Source: Neisseria musculi (lineage in GTDB: Bacteria; Pseudomonadota; Gammaproteobacteria; Burkholderiales; Neisseriaceae). Taken from it: a stretch of 64,000 nucleotides of DNA. Positions within the stretch are counted from its first letter, which is position 1. Each line of letters opens with the position of its first letter. The DNA is taken from contig NZ_CP060414.2 of assembly GCF_014297595.2 (NCBI RefSeq), positions 2,356,001 to 2,420,000 of the forward strand. Reading direction: 5' to 3'. The notes beneath the pieces are model-generated. The model was not told where the DNA came from and did not search any database. It saw nothing but the letters and a program-made list of their open reading frames with translations. Below, one piece after another: positions 12,230 through 21,774 of the stretch. Both the position numbers and the translations under genes were made by a program.

Positions 12230-13378
12230 TTAAAGCTTGTGGCAGATGTCGCCGGCGGCAAAGCCCGGCCATGCTACATCCACATCACGGCCGAATGCCA
12301 TGACTTTAAACAGATCCCCCATTTCGTGTTGGCCTAAAAGTTTGTGAAGCGCGGCGGTTTCACGAATATAAGCAGGTGTGCCGGGTTCGGCGGTTTGTAC
12401 CAGCAACTCCGTGATGCCGAGATTGAGCAGAAAATTAGCTTGGGTGGTGTAGCCGATTAAATCCAGGCCGCCATCGGTGCCTGCTTGGGCGGCACCGGTA
12501 AAATTGACGTGGGCGGTCAGGTCGGTTAAGCCGATTTGAAAAAACGGGTCGTGCACGGTGTGGTGGCGGTAGTGTCCGATTAAAGTGCCCATATGCCGCT
12601 GCGGGTGGTAATACTGGGCGGCATCAAAGCCGTAGTCGATGAAAACCAACCCACCCCGCACGAGTTTTTCTGCCAGCGTGCGGATAAAGGCGTGTTGGAC
12701 GGGGTGCAGCTCGCTGGTGTACGGTTCATTGGACGGAAAACAGGCCGAAGCATCGGCCAGCAAGCCGGCTTGGCTGAGCGGGCGCGGGGATTGGATAAAG
12801 GCGTTGTGTTCCAAAGCCACGCCGATTTGCCAAAATTGCCCGTGTTCGCGGCGGATAAGCTCACAGGGCATGGCATCGAGTACTTCGTTGGCGATAATGA
12901 TGCCGTTAAATGTGTCGGGAAGTTCGGTTAAATGAACGACTTTTCCCGCTGCGTGGGGAGCCTGCTTGTCAATGCAGGCTCGCTGTCGTTCTGCTAATTC
13001 ATTAGATATTTCAATGATGTAGTAATGATTTAGGCCGTCTGAAAGCGATTGCAGCAAGCTGGCGGCCAATTCGCCGGTGCCGGCGCCGAATTCGTAGATG
13101 TTGCCATCGGTTTGCGGCAACAGTGGAATAAGCTGGCGGGCAAGTGTGCGGCCGAACAGGGGCGTAAGGGCAGGGGCAGTTATAAAATCCCCTGCCGCCC
13201 CGATTTTGTGCCCCCCTCCGGTGTAGTAACCGTAGCGAGGAGCGTAGAGTGCCAGCTCCATAAAACGGGAAAACGGAATCCAGCCGCCGTATTCGCGGAT
13301 GTCTGCTGCAATCAGGATTTGCAGGGCTTGGGAAGATATTGCGGCGGTATTGGGAGGGGTGGGTAATTGCACGGTCAT
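12230..13378 (-). CDS. MidA/NDUFAF7-type SAM-dependent methyltransferase
   Basis: 382 residues. The family (formerly DUF185) includes mitochondrial NDUFAF7, an arginine methyltransferase needed for complex I assembly; bacterial targets are mostly unknown. Motifs: WIPFSRFMELALYAPRYGYY near 32-51, GDFITAPALTPLFGR, the SAM-binding loop IYEFGAGTGELAASLL near 93-108, YYIIEIS, and IIANEVLDAMPC. The ATG at 13378 comes after a long AT-rich divergent region shared with mraZ. Ends in an inverted DUS. Confidence 0.85.
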   Translation of the reverse strand: MTVQLPTPPNTAAISSQALQILIAADIREYGGWIPFSRFMELALYAPRYGYYTGGGHKIGAAGDFITAPALTPLFGRTLARQLIPLLPQTDGNIYEFGAGTGELAASLLQSLSDGLNHYYIIEISNELAERQRACIDKQAPHAAGKVVHLTELPDTFNGIIIANEVLDAMPCELIRREHGQFWQIGVALEHNAFIQSPRPLSQAGLLADASACFPSNEPYTSELHPVQHAFIRTLAEKLVRGGLVFIDYGFDAAQYYHPQRHMGTLIGHYRHHTVHDPFFQIGLTDLTAHVNFTGAAQAGTDGGLDLIGYTTQANFLLNLGITELLVQTAEPGTPAYIRETAALHKLLGQHEMGDLFKVMAFGRDVDVAWPGFAAGDICHKL

Positions 13379-13697
13379 AAATGTTAGAAAATGTAAATTT
13401 TATCAAAGGGGCGATGTATGATGCCTGTTGTTAGAAATCATACTCTATTTTAATATTTTTACTATATATGGTAATTTTAATAAAAAAATAATACTAGATA
13501 TAGTGATTTTTATATATACAGGGTGAGCAAAGCAGGTGGCCGGCCTGCTTTTATGATACTTAAGTGTTTGTCTTTTTAGTTGTTTTTCAGAAAAGCAGGT
13601 TTGACCGCAATGTTGAAATTGCATATAGTGTGGGTGTGTGGGGCAATGTGTGTCAAAGTGTTACTGTTGCCCGTTTTTAATCACGGAGTGGGATAAA
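13379..13697. other. divergent AT-rich region upstream of the dcw cluster
   Basis: Holds no gene. Contains AT-rich candidate promoter sequence (13440-13520), a small hairpin AAAGCAGG / CCTGCTTT near 13530-13552, and TGGG repeats at 13631 and 13639. MraZ proteins are known to bind repeated TGGG boxes upstream of their own gene, so this may be the autoregulatory site; the 8-base period differs from the roughly 10-base period in E. coli. Confidence 0.4.
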
Positions 13698-14153
13698 GTG
13701 TTTGGCGGTGTTCATGAATTGAGCATAGACAGCAAAGGGCGGTTGGCGGTTCCTGCCAAGTTCCGCGAATTGTTGCTGCGCCATTACACACCGGCTGTGG
13801 TGGCAACGCTGGATTCACGCAGCCGCCTGCTGATTTATCCCGAGGCCGAATGGGCGGGCGTGGCTAAACAGCTTTTGGCGTTGAAAACGGCGGGTAATCC
13901 AACGCTGCAACGCTATCAAAATTTGTTGCTGCACAATGCCGACACGCTTGAGCTGGACACGGCAGGGCGCGTGTTGCTGCCTGCCAACCTGCGCCGCCGC
14001 GTGGATTTTGATAAAGAAGTAACGCTGGTGGGGCGTGCCAACCGTTTGGAATTGTGGGGCCGCGAGCATTGGGAGGCTGAAATGGATCGTGCCTTGGATA
14101 TTGATCCCGATGAGTTGGCTTCAGAGTTGGGTCAAACGGATTTGCAGCTGTGA
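13698..14153 (+). CDS. mraZ: MraZ transcriptional regulator of the dcw cluster
   Basis: 151 residues with two AbrB-like/SpoVT MraZ repeats: [20 protein letters not shown] (3-22) and the second around [21 protein letters not shown]-binding, doughnut-shaped oligomer that controls the division and wall operon. I use GTG 13698: it gives the family-standard VFGGVHE start with GGAGTGGG upstream, whereas the ATG at 13638 adds an unrelated Cys-rich leader. The last bases overlap the rsmH start (GTGA). Confidence 0.93.
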   Translation: MFGGVHELSIDSKGRLAVPAKFRELLLRHYTPAVVATLDSRSRLLIYPEAEWAGVAKQLLALKTAGNPTLQRYQNLLLHNADTLELDTAGRVLLPANLRRRVDFDKEVTLVGRANRLELWGREHWEAEMDRALDIDPDELASELGQTDLQL

Positions 14154-15124
14154 ACGGTGCCGAAACTTTGCAACACATTACCGTGTTGCTTCACGAAGCG
14201 GTGGATGCGCTGGCTGTGCGGGAAAGCGGTGTTTATGTGGACGGCACATTCGGCAGGGGAGGGCATTCCCGCCTGATTCTGTCGAAACTGGGGGCGGAAG
14301 GGCGTTTGATAGTGTTCGACAAAGACCCGCAGGCCGTTGCCGTTGCCAATGAATTGGCAGAACAAGACAAACGCGTGAGTGTAGTGCACAACGGTTTCGC
14401 CACTTTTCAGACGGCCTTGGACAGGCTGGGCGTTGGTCAAATAGACGGTGCATTGTTTGATTTGGGTATTTCATCGCCTCAGATTGACGAGGCGGCGCGC
14501 GGATTCAGTTTCCGTTTCGATGCTCCGCTGGATATGCGCATGGATCCCACCCGGGGCATTTCGGCAGCCGAATGGCTGGCATGTGCGGCCGAGCAGGAAA
14601 TACACGAGGTAATCAAAAACTATGGTGAAGAGCGGTTTAGTCGCCAAATTGCACGCGCCGTTGTTTCGCAGCGCGCAACGGCGCCCATCGATACAACCCG
14701 CAAGCTGGCGCAGCTCGTGGCGCAAAACGTCCGTAGCCGCGAGCGCGGGCAAGACCCGGCGACCCGGACGTTTCAGGCCGTTCGCATCTTCATCAACCGT
14801 GAGCTTGAAGAAATAGAAGCCGTGCTGCCGCAGGCAGCGGGTGGGTTGAAAGCAGGCGGCAGGCTGGCAGTAATTGCCTTTCATTCGCTGGAAGACCGTA
14901 TCGTGAAACAGTTTATCAAGCGTTATTCGCAGCACCCGCCCCTGCCCCGCTGGGCCGCAGTGAAAGAAGCCGACCTGCCGCAGCCGCCGTTAAAGCCGGT
15001 GGGCAGGGCAGTCAAACCGGGCAGGGAAGAAACCGCAGCCAACCCGCGTGCACGTTCTGCCGTATTGCGCGTTGCCGAACGCACCGGCGGCAGTTTTACA
15101 GCGTTTTATCGTGAAACCCAATAA
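14150..15124 (+). CDS. rsmH: 16S rRNA (cytosine-1402-N4) methyltransferase RsmH
   Basis: 324 residues (family about 310-325). Methylates N4 of C1402 in the decoding centre. SAM site [15 protein letters not shown] at about 27-41; further family blocks are [26 protein letters not shown] and [15 protein letters not shown]. Starts with GTG at 14150, overlapping the mraZ stop, which suggests translational coupling. Confidence 0.96.
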   Translation: MNGAETLQHITVLLHEAVDALAVRESGVYVDGTFGRGGHSRLILSKLGAEGRLIVFDKDPQAVAVANELAEQDKRVSVVHNGFATFQTALDRLGVGQIDGALFDLGISSPQIDEAARGFSFRFDAPLDMRMDPTRGISAAEWLACAAEQEIHEVIKNYGEERFSRQIARAVVSQRATAPIDTTRKLAQLVAQNVRSRERGQDPATRTFQAVRIFINRELEEIEAVLPQAAGGLKAGGRLAVIAFHSLEDRIVKQFIKRYSQHPPLPRWAAVKEADLPQPPLKPVGRAVKPGREETAANPRARSAVLRVAERTGGSFTAFYRETQ

Positions 15125-15316
15125 AAACAATACTGCTCTATTTAGGTTTAATGAGAACGATTTTACAAGCAGCTGAAGCGGGGCAGAATCGGCACCGTGC
15201 CGTTTCTACTGCCTGCCCCCTGCGGTTTGGTGTTTTGCTGCTTTTTATTTTGTCCGCTATGGCCGTGTGCGGTTGCCGGTTTAAGAGGCCGTCTGAAAAC
15301 AGGGCCGTTTGGAAAT

Positions 15317-15577
15317 ATGAATAAATTAAACGTAATTTTATTGGCAGCGGCATTGTTGTCGGGTTTGGCGGTAGTAACCGTTCAAGACCGGTCGCGCCAA
15401 TATTATATGTCGCTGGATAAGGCTGAAAAGCACGAAGTCCGGCTCGAACAGGATTATGCGCGTTTGAAGCTCGAACAGGCCAAGCTGTCGAACCATACAC
15501 TAATCAAAGAAGCGGCAGAGCGGCAAAGGCTGCATCCCCCGGGCGTATCAGATACGCGCATGATTGAGATGAAATAA
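15317..15577 (+). CDS. ftsL: cell division protein FtsL
   Basis: 86 residues: a short cytoplasmic start, one membrane helix (VILLAAALLSGLAVVTV), then a periplasmic leucine-zipper-like coiled coil (KHEVRLEQDYARLKLEQAKL). FtsL joins FtsB and FtsQ in the divisome and activates FtsW/FtsI. The ATG at 15317 has GGAAAT upstream; the same frame runs open to 15197 but only the short form matches the neisserial family. It lies between rsmH and ftsI as usual. Confidence 0.9.
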   Translation: MNKLNVILLAAALLSGLAVVTVQDRSRQYYMSLDKAEKHEVRLEQDYARLKLEQAKLSNHTLIKEAAERQRLHPPGVSDTRMIEMK

Positions 15578-15631
15578 AAGGCGGCTTTTTAAAAATACAT
15601 CAAGGCCGTCTGAAAAAAATGAGAAGTTGCC

Positions 15632-17383
15632 ATGCTGATTAAAAACGAATACAAGCCCCAGATGCTGCCCAAGCAGCCCAAGGCCAAGAAGCCCGTTTCC
15701 ACCAACGGGCGCATTGCCTTTGTGCTCGGCGGTTTGGCTTTGGCATTTGCCGCTCTGGTGGGGCGCGGGGTTTATCTGCAAACCACGCAGCACGAGTTTC
15801 TGAAAAACCAGGGAGACCAGCGTTTTGTGCGTACGGTAGCCTTGCCCGCTTCGCGCGGTACCATTACCGACCGCAACGGTGCCACATTGGCATTGAGCGC
15901 CCCCACCGAATCGCTGTATGCCGTGCCTTCGGGCATGGAGATCCAACCTTCTGCCGCACAAATCGAGCAGCTTTCCGCCCTTATCGGGGTGCCCGTTGCC
16001 ACCATTGAAGAGCGGCTGGCAAAAAAAGATAAAGACTTTATCTATTTGAAACGGCAGCTTAACAAGGAAACTGCCGACAAAGTGGCCGCGTTGGGCATCA
16101 AAGGCTTGGCATTCCAGCAGGAAACCAAGCGGCACTACCCGATGGGCAACCTGTTTGCACACGTTATCGGTTTCACCAATATTGACGGCAAAGGCCAAGA
16201 AGGGCTGGAATTGGCGCGCGAAGACGAGCTGCGTGGTGAAAACGGCGCCAAAGTCGTACTGCGCGACAACAAAGGCAATATTGTCGACAGCCTTGATTCT
16301 CCCCGCAACCGGGATCCGCAAAACGGCAGCGATATGGTGATGTCGCTCGACCAGCGCATTCAGGCGCTGGCTTACGAAGAATTGAACAAAGCCGTTGCCC
16401 ACCACCGTGCCAAAGCCGGCAGCGCGGTGGTGCTTGATGCGCAAACCGGCGAAATACTGGCTTTGGTAAACAGCCCCGCCTACGACCCCAACCATCCCGG
16501 CAGTGCCGACAGCAGCCAGCGCCGCAACAGAGCCGTAACCGATATGCTTGAGCCGGGTTCGGCCATGAAGCCGTTCCCGATTGCCAAAGCACTGGATTCA
16601 GGCAAGGCCAATATCCATTCCCGCTTCAACACCCATCCCTACAAAATCGGGCCGGCCACCGTGCGCGACACCCGCGTGTATCCTTCGCTTGATGTGCGCG
16701 GCATCATGCAGAAATCCTCCAATGTGGGCACCAGCAAGCTCTCGGCCATGTTCAAGCCCGAAGAAATGTACACATTTTATCAAAGCCTGGGCGTAGGCCG
16801 CAGAATGCACTCGGGCTTTCCCGGTGAAAGCCCGGGCATGCTGCGCAAATGGCAAAACTGGAGGCCTATCGAGCAGGCCACCATGTCGTTCGGCTACGGC
16901 CTGCAAATGAGCCTGCTGCAACTGGCACGCGCCTACACCGTGATTACCAGCGATGGCGAGCTGTTGCCCGTGAGCTTTGAAAAACAGGAGGCCCCGCCCA
17001 AGGGCGAGCAGATTATCAAACCTGAAACCGCCCGTGCCGTGCGCAATATTATGGTTTCTGTAACCGAAAAAGGCGGCACCGGCACCATGGGCGCGGTTGA
17101 TGGTTTTGACGTGGGCGCGAAAACCGGCACCGCCCGCAAGCTGGTGAACGGCCGCTATGCCAGCAACAAACACGTTGCCACTTTTGTAGGTTTCGCACCG
17201 GCCGAAAGCCCGCGCGTGATTGTGGCCGTGTCGATAGACGAGCCAACGGCAAACGGCTATTACGGCGGCGTGGTTGCCGGCCCCGTGTTTAAAGGCATCA
17301 TGGGCGGCAGCCTCAACATTCTCGGTGTGTCGCCCACCAAGCCCCTGAAGGAAACCCCCACCATTCAGACGGCCAAACGCTAA
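15632..17383 (+). CDS. penA: penicillin-binding protein 2 (FtsI-type septal transpeptidase)
   Basis: 583 residues: N-terminal membrane anchor (about 27-48), dimerisation domain with RGTITDRNG, and a C-terminal transpeptidase. Active motifs: S310-A-M-K, SSN near 364-366, and K497-T-G. Cross-links septal peptidoglycan with FtsW and is the main cephalosporin target in Neisseria. The motif numbering coincides exactly with gonococcal PBP2, so residues can be compared: Met312, Pro316 and Leu504 are present where wild-type gonococci have Ile, Val and Phe; Asn512 is retained and there is no insertion after 345. Between ftsL and murE in the dcw operon. Confidence 0.96.
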   Translation: MLIKNEYKPQMLPKQPKAKKPVSTNGRIAFVLGGLALAFAALVGRGVYLQTTQHEFLKNQGDQRFVRTVALPASRGTITDRNGATLALSAPTESLYAVPSGMEIQPSAAQIEQLSALIGVPVATIEERLAKKDKDFIYLKRQLNKETADKVAALGIKGLAFQQETKRHYPMGNLFAHVIGFTNIDGKGQEGLELAREDELRGENGAKVVLRDNKGNIVDSLDSPRNRDPQNGSDMVMSLDQRIQALAYEELNKAVAHHRAKAGSAVVLDAQTGEILALVNSPAYDPNHPGSADSSQRRNRAVTDMLEPGSAMKPFPIAKALDSGKANIHSRFNTHPYKIGPATVRDTRVYPSLDVRGIMQKSSNVGTSKLSAMFKPEEMYTFYQSLGVGRRMHSGFPGESPGMLRKWQNWRPIEQATMSFGYGLQMSLLQLARAYTVITSDGELLPVSFEKQEAPPKGEQIIKPETARAVRNIMVSVTEKGGTGTMGAVDGFDVGAKTGTARKLVNGRYASNKHVATFVGFAPAESPRVIVAVSIDEPTANGYYGGVVAGPVFKGIMGGSLNILGVSPTKPLKETPTIQTAKR

Positions 17384-17393
17384 AGAGTTTTTT

Positions 17394-18878
17394 ATGTTCA
17401 GCGAAAGCATTCCCCCGGCTGAAACCGACCTGCCGCCCCTGCTGTGCCAAGATGCAGCGGGGCGGCGGTTGCACTCAGACAGCCGCAAAATCCGCCCCGG
17501 CGACATTTTCATTGCCTGCACAGGCGAATATACCGATGGGCGCAGCTTTATTCCCGATGCCATCAGAAACGGAGCCGCCTTTGTATTTTGGGACGATGAC
17601 GGCAGTTTTTCCTGGCACCCCGCCTGGAACGTTCCCAACCAGGGCATCAAAGATTTGAAAAACAGGGCGGGCATTCTGGCCGCCGCCTTATACGGCAATC
17701 TTTCAGACGGCCTTTCGGTTTGGGGCGTAACCGGCACCAACGGCAAAACCTCGATTACCCAATGGCTCGCACAGGCTGCCGACATACTCGAAGGCCGCCC
17801 GGGCAGCTGCGCCGTAATCGGCACGGTCGGCAACGGCTTCTGGGGCAGCCTGCAAGAAACCGCCCACACCACGCCCGATCCCGTTTCGGTGCAAACCCTG
17901 CTGCACAGTTTCAAACAGCAGGGCGCGCGCGCCGTGGCGATGGAAGTGTCCAGCCACGGCCTCGACCAGGCGCGCGTTAACGGCGTATCTTTTCAGACGG
18001 CCGTGTTCACCAATCTCACCCGCGACCATCTCGACTACCACGGCAGCATGGAAGCCTACGGCGAAATCAAATCACGCCTGTTTTACTGGCACGGCCTGCA
18101 ACACGCCGTGATGAATGCAGACGATGCCTACGGCGCCGGGCTGGCAGGCCGTCTGAAAACCGAACACCCGGGCCTGGCCGTTTACCGCTACGGCTTTGCC
18201 GAACACGCCGATATCCGCATCACCGGTTTTACCGCCTCTTCAGACGGCATGACGGTAACGCTCGACACCCCGTGGGGCGCAGGCGAATGCCGAACCCGCC
18301 TGCTCGGCCGCTTCAACGCCCAAAACCTCGCCGCCTGCGTAGGCGTGCTGTGCGCTGCCGGCTACCCGCTGCAACACGTGTTGGGCGCACTGGAGCGCAT
18401 CCGCCCTGCCACCGGCCGCATGGACTGCATCATGAACCCCGGCAAACCGCTGGTGGTGGTCGATTATGCCCATACCCCCGATGCCCTCGAAAAAGCACTC
18501 GCCACCCTGCAGGAAATCAAACCGCAAGGCGCAAATCTTTGGTGCGTGTTCGGCTGCGGCGGCAACCGCGACAAAGGCAAACGCCCGCTGATGGGCTTTG
18601 CCGCCGTTGCCGGTGCCGACAAAGTGGTGGTAACCAGCGACAATCCGCGCATGGAAGAGCCGGCCGACATCATCAACGACATTCTGCCGGCAGTGCCGGA
18701 CCCCGAGCACATCGAAGCCGACCGCCGCTCCGCCATCGGCTATGCAGTGAAACACGCCGCCGCAGGCGACATCATTCTGATTGCCGGCAAAGGCCACGAA
18801 ACCTATCAGGATGTTCAGGGCGAGAAGCATCACTTTTCCGATTTCGAAGAAGCGGAAAAAGCGCTGGCGCAAAGATAA
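17394..18878 (+). CDS. murE: UDP-MurNAc-tripeptide synthetase MurE
   Basis: 494 residues. Adds meso-diaminopimelate to UDP-MurNAc-L-Ala-D-Glu in the cytosol. ATP loop GVTGTNGKTSITQWLA near 111-126, the NLTRDHLDYH Mg/His block, VVDYAHTPDALEKAL, and the diaminopimelate-recognition motif DNPRMEEP (DNPR) near 416. Starts eleven bases after penA stops. A DUS is embedded in the coding sequence near 17701. This is the last core gene before the accessory cassette. Confidence 0.96.
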   Translation: MFSESIPPAETDLPPLLCQDAAGRRLHSDSRKIRPGDIFIACTGEYTDGRSFIPDAIRNGAAFVFWDDDGSFSWHPAWNVPNQGIKDLKNRAGILAAALYGNLSDGLSVWGVTGTNGKTSITQWLAQAADILEGRPGSCAVIGTVGNGFWGSLQETAHTTPDPVSVQTLLHSFKQQGARAVAMEVSSHGLDQARVNGVSFQTAVFTNLTRDHLDYHGSMEAYGEIKSRLFYWHGLQHAVMNADDAYGAGLAGRLKTEHPGLAVYRYGFAEHADIRITGFTASSDGMTVTLDTPWGAGECRTRLLGRFNAQNLAACVGVLCAAGYPLQHVLGALERIRPATGRMDCIMNPGKPLVVVDYAHTPDALEKALATLQEIKPQGANLWCVFGCGGNRDKGKRPLMGFAAVAGADKVVVTSDNPRMEEPADIINDILPAVPDPEHIEADRRSAIGYAVKHAAAGDIILIAGKGHETYQDVQGEKHHFSDFEEAEKALAQR

Positions 18879-18984
18879 AACCGGATGGCAATTACTGTGT
18901 CAGACAGCCTTTGGGGGTGGTTTGAACAGGCCGTCTGAAAACAAAAAGTAAATAAACTCACTGACAGAACGGAAAGGAAAACGA

Positions 18985-20000
18985 ATGGGAATTTATCGTT
19001 GTAATAAATGCGGACATTTGGCAGAGCATGCTTGGCAGCCGAATATGACAGAAGTTGCCTGTTTGAAATGCCAAGCACCCAATAAGGTTTACGACACCTT
19101 ATTTTTTGTGCAGAAGCTTTTGGAGCGCTATTTTGCCGTTAATCGGGAATTACGGGCGCTGAAAGCCCAAGAGCAGGAAATGCCGGAAGATAGCGGCCAA
19201 ACGCCGCAACAGCAGGAGCAGGAGCAAAATAATTTATTGGTGGGCGTGAATCTCGCCGCAACCGATGTGCTGGCAACAGAAGAGCAGCATGAGCCGCTTA
19301 AACAATGGTTTATCAAACAAAATATTGTGCCTGCGTTTGATTTTTCGGCGGTCGATATGAGCGGCTATTTTGACGAGGCCGCTTCGGAAATCGGAGGGAA
19401 ATACCACATCACTAAGGATATTTTAGGCCGTATCGGGTGGGCATACCGTAACAACCATACCGGAATCAATCTCGACATAGGCAAAATGGCGCAGAAAGAT
19501 GCGCAACTGATTAACAATATGTGCCGCCAGTTTTACAGCCATACATTATTTGCCAAATATTTTATCAGAAGCAGGAAAAAATTATCCGGCTGAATCTGCA
19601 AAAAGCCGCTGCCATCAAGCATTTTTTCAGCGGCGGTTGGTTGGAATGGTATGCCCTGGGCAAAATGTTGGCCGAAGCCAAGCAGCGCGGCAAGACATAT
19701 GCCTTTTCTTGTGCCCGCAATGTGAAAATCAGATTCAGTAATGAAGATGTGTATGAATTGGATGTGGTTTTCCGGCCGGCCGGGCAGCCGCCGCTGGTGA
19801 TTGAATGTAAGTCGGGTGAGTTCCGCCAAGATATTGAGAAATATGTGCGGTTGAGAAAGCGTTTGAATTTGCCCGCTGCCAAATTTATTGTGTTGGCAAC
19901 CGATTTGGAAGATGCTCAGGCAGCGGCATTGGGCAGTATGTACGGATTAACCTTTGTTACACCCAAAACATTAATGAAACATATGCGGGCAGTGATGTAG
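18985..20000 (+). pseudogene. zinc-ribbon protein with C-terminal PD-(D/E)XK-like nuclease domain, frameshifted
   Basis: Two overlapping frames make one gene. The first (18985-19593) begins with a zinc ribbon, Cys6-x2-Cys9 and Cys26-x2-Cys29, then a Gln/Glu-rich linker and a helical middle. The second (frame entered near 19575, ending at 20000) has ELDVVFRPAGQPPLVIECKSG, a nuclease-like D-x(n)-ExK core, and a tail resembling the DUF1887/Card1 nuclease domain (FIVLATDLEDAQAAALGSMYGL). They rejoin if a run of six A near 19577 had seven. This could be a true pseudogene, a slippage switch or a sequencing error. I find no CARF domain. Function unknown; a defence role is inferred from its Abi neighbour. 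Confidence 0.6.
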
Positions 20001-20080
20001 ATTAAGGAAGGAAATGTTTCAGACGGCCTTTGTCGAAACAAATAACAGGCCGTCTGAAACCAACGAAAGGAGCCCGATAA

Positions 20081-20593
20081 GTGATATCGAAACCTGCCGG
20101 GCGGCTGGTGTGTTTTGCTGCAGTTTTCTTGTGGGGCTGTCAAGCCGTGCGCCCGAGCCAAGAGCTGGCCGAACTGCAGGCGCAACCCGCCCCCGCCGCG
20201 CAAAGTTTAATCAACCCCGTTAAAGGCAAAAAGTTCGACGACACTTGGGGTGCACTCCGCAGCGGCGGCCGCAGGCACGAAGGCGTGGATATTTTCGCCA
20301 AAAGCGGCACGCCCGTGCGCAGCACCACCAACGGCATTATTACCAAGCGCGGCAAAAACAGGCTGGGCGGCAAAGTAATCGGCATACAGGGCCCCGGCGC
20401 ATGGCACTACTACGCCCACCTGAAAAAATTTGCCGGTGCGAAGTTATACGATAAAGTGAAGGCCGGCGAAGTTATCGGCTATGTGGGCAAAACCGGCAAC
20501 GCCAAAACCACGCCGCCGCACCTGCACTACGGCGTTTATACAACCCACGGCGGCGCGGTGAATCCTTATCCGTTGATTGACCAGAATAGATGA
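20081..20593 (+). CDS. M23-family (LytM-like) peptidase lipoprotein
   Basis: 170 residues. GTG start at 20081 preceded by AAAGGAG. Lipoprotein signal ending in the lipobox LWGC (Cys20). The M23 domain keeps its zinc ligands: His66 and Asp70 in HEGVD, and HLH at 147-149. Such enzymes cut peptidoglycan stem-peptide cross-links at the outer-membrane inner face, or act as activators of amidases. Lying inside the division cluster, it may belong to septal wall remodelling. Neighbours on both sides look accessory, so it may also simply have come with them. Confidence 0.82.
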   Translation: MISKPAGRLVCFAAVFLWGCQAVRPSQELAELQAQPAPAAQSLINPVKGKKFDDTWGALRSGGRRHEGVDIFAKSGTPVRSTTNGIITKRGKNRLGGKVIGIQGPGAWHYYAHLKKFAGAKLYDKVKAGEVIGYVGKTGNAKTTPPHLHYGVYTTHGGAVNPYPLIDQNR

Positions 20594-20663
20594 GTTGAGT
20601 TTGGGTAAATTTAAGTATCAGAAGCAAATATAAAAACAATATAACGGAAGGCCGTCTGAAAAT

Positions 20664-21599
20664 ATGTTTGAACCGATAAAACCGTGGCGGGATTTTGCCG
20701 ACCAAGTTGCAGTGCTGGAAAGCAGGGGGATGCGAATTGACGATAGGGAGCGTGCGGAAAAATATCTGCGCCGTATCGGGTATTATCGTTTGAGCGGCTA
20801 TTTTCATGTTTTCCGACAATGGGATGGGCAAAATCAGGTTTTGCTGGAAACCTTCCGGCCCAATAGCAGTTTTGAGCGTGTTTTATCGCTATATCTGTTT
20901 GATAAAAAATTGCGCTTTCTGGCATTGGATGCACTTGAGCGGATTGAAATGGCTGTGCGGGTGGATATCGTGCATATTCTGGGTAAGAAAGATCCGCTGG
21001 CTCATGAAAACGCGGCGTGTTTCGATGGTAAGTTTGCCAAAACCATTCAGGCCAACGGGAAGACTAAGTATCAGGAATGGTATGAGCGGCTGGAAGAATT
21101 GATTAGAAAAGCCCGGCAACGGAAAATATCTTGTGTCGTTCATAATTTACATAAATACGGGCACTTGCCGGTTTGGGCAGTATGCGGATTATGGGACTTT
21201 GGTGCGATGTCCCGCCTATATGAGGGGATGAAGCATCAGGATCAAAATCTCATTGCCCGTAAATACGGTGCGTTGCATGGCGGGATATTTGCGAAGTGGC
21301 TGCGTAGTTTGAATGAGATACGTAATATCGCAGCCCATCACGACCGATTGTGGAATACACGCATCGTTCAGCAGGCAGCGCCCATTTCGACAGATGAATA
21401 TTGGAAAAAACTCAAAAATTACCATCCGTTTTTCTATTTCTGCATTATGCAGCAGATGATGCAAATATTGTGCCCGCATTCTAAATGGGCGGACAGGTTT
21501 GATGAGCTGTTGCGTGAATTTCCCGAAGAAGCCGTTATCAGCTTGGCTGCATTCGGATTGCCGGAGCATTATCGGGAATGGGATTTGTGGAAAAAATAA
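20664..21599 (+). CDS. Abi_2 (AbiD/AbiF-like) abortive-infection protein with HEPN motif
   Basis: 311 residues, all-helical. N-terminal block WRDFADQVAVLESRGM ... YLRRIGYYRLSGYFHVFR is the Abi_2 family opening, and the DKKLRFLALDALERIEMAVR block follows. Near the end sits Arg220-N-I-A-A-His225, the R-x4-H motif of HEPN RNases, inside LNEIRNIAAHHDRLWN. Related proteins stop phage growth by killing or stalling the infected cell, some acting through RNA cleavage. No antitoxin gene is visible beside it. A DUS lies just before the ATG. Lower GC than the flanking mur genes suggests acquisition. Confidence 0.8.
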   Translation: MFEPIKPWRDFADQVAVLESRGMRIDDRERAEKYLRRIGYYRLSGYFHVFRQWDGQNQVLLETFRPNSSFERVLSLYLFDKKLRFLALDALERIEMAVRVDIVHILGKKDPLAHENAACFDGKFAKTIQANGKTKYQEWYERLEELIRKARQRKISCVVHNLHKYGHLPVWAVCGLWDFGAMSRLYEGMKHQDQNLIARKYGALHGGIFAKWLRSLNEIRNIAAHHDRLWNTRIVQQAAPISTDEYWKKLKNYHPFFYFCIMQQMMQILCPHSKWADRFDELLREFPEEAVISLAAFGLPEHYREWDLWKK

Positions 21600-21774
21600 A
21601 GGCCACTACATGCAAAAGCAGAGGTAGCGGCCGTTTCGAGATAAATATTACGCTGAATTCGTCTTCAAAGCAACACAATTTGTTTAAAACCAAATCCAAA
21701 AATAAGATTGTTTGAAAAATAAAACATTGCGCAAAATGCAGCTCTTTGAATAGAAAAGAAAACAGAACACGAAA

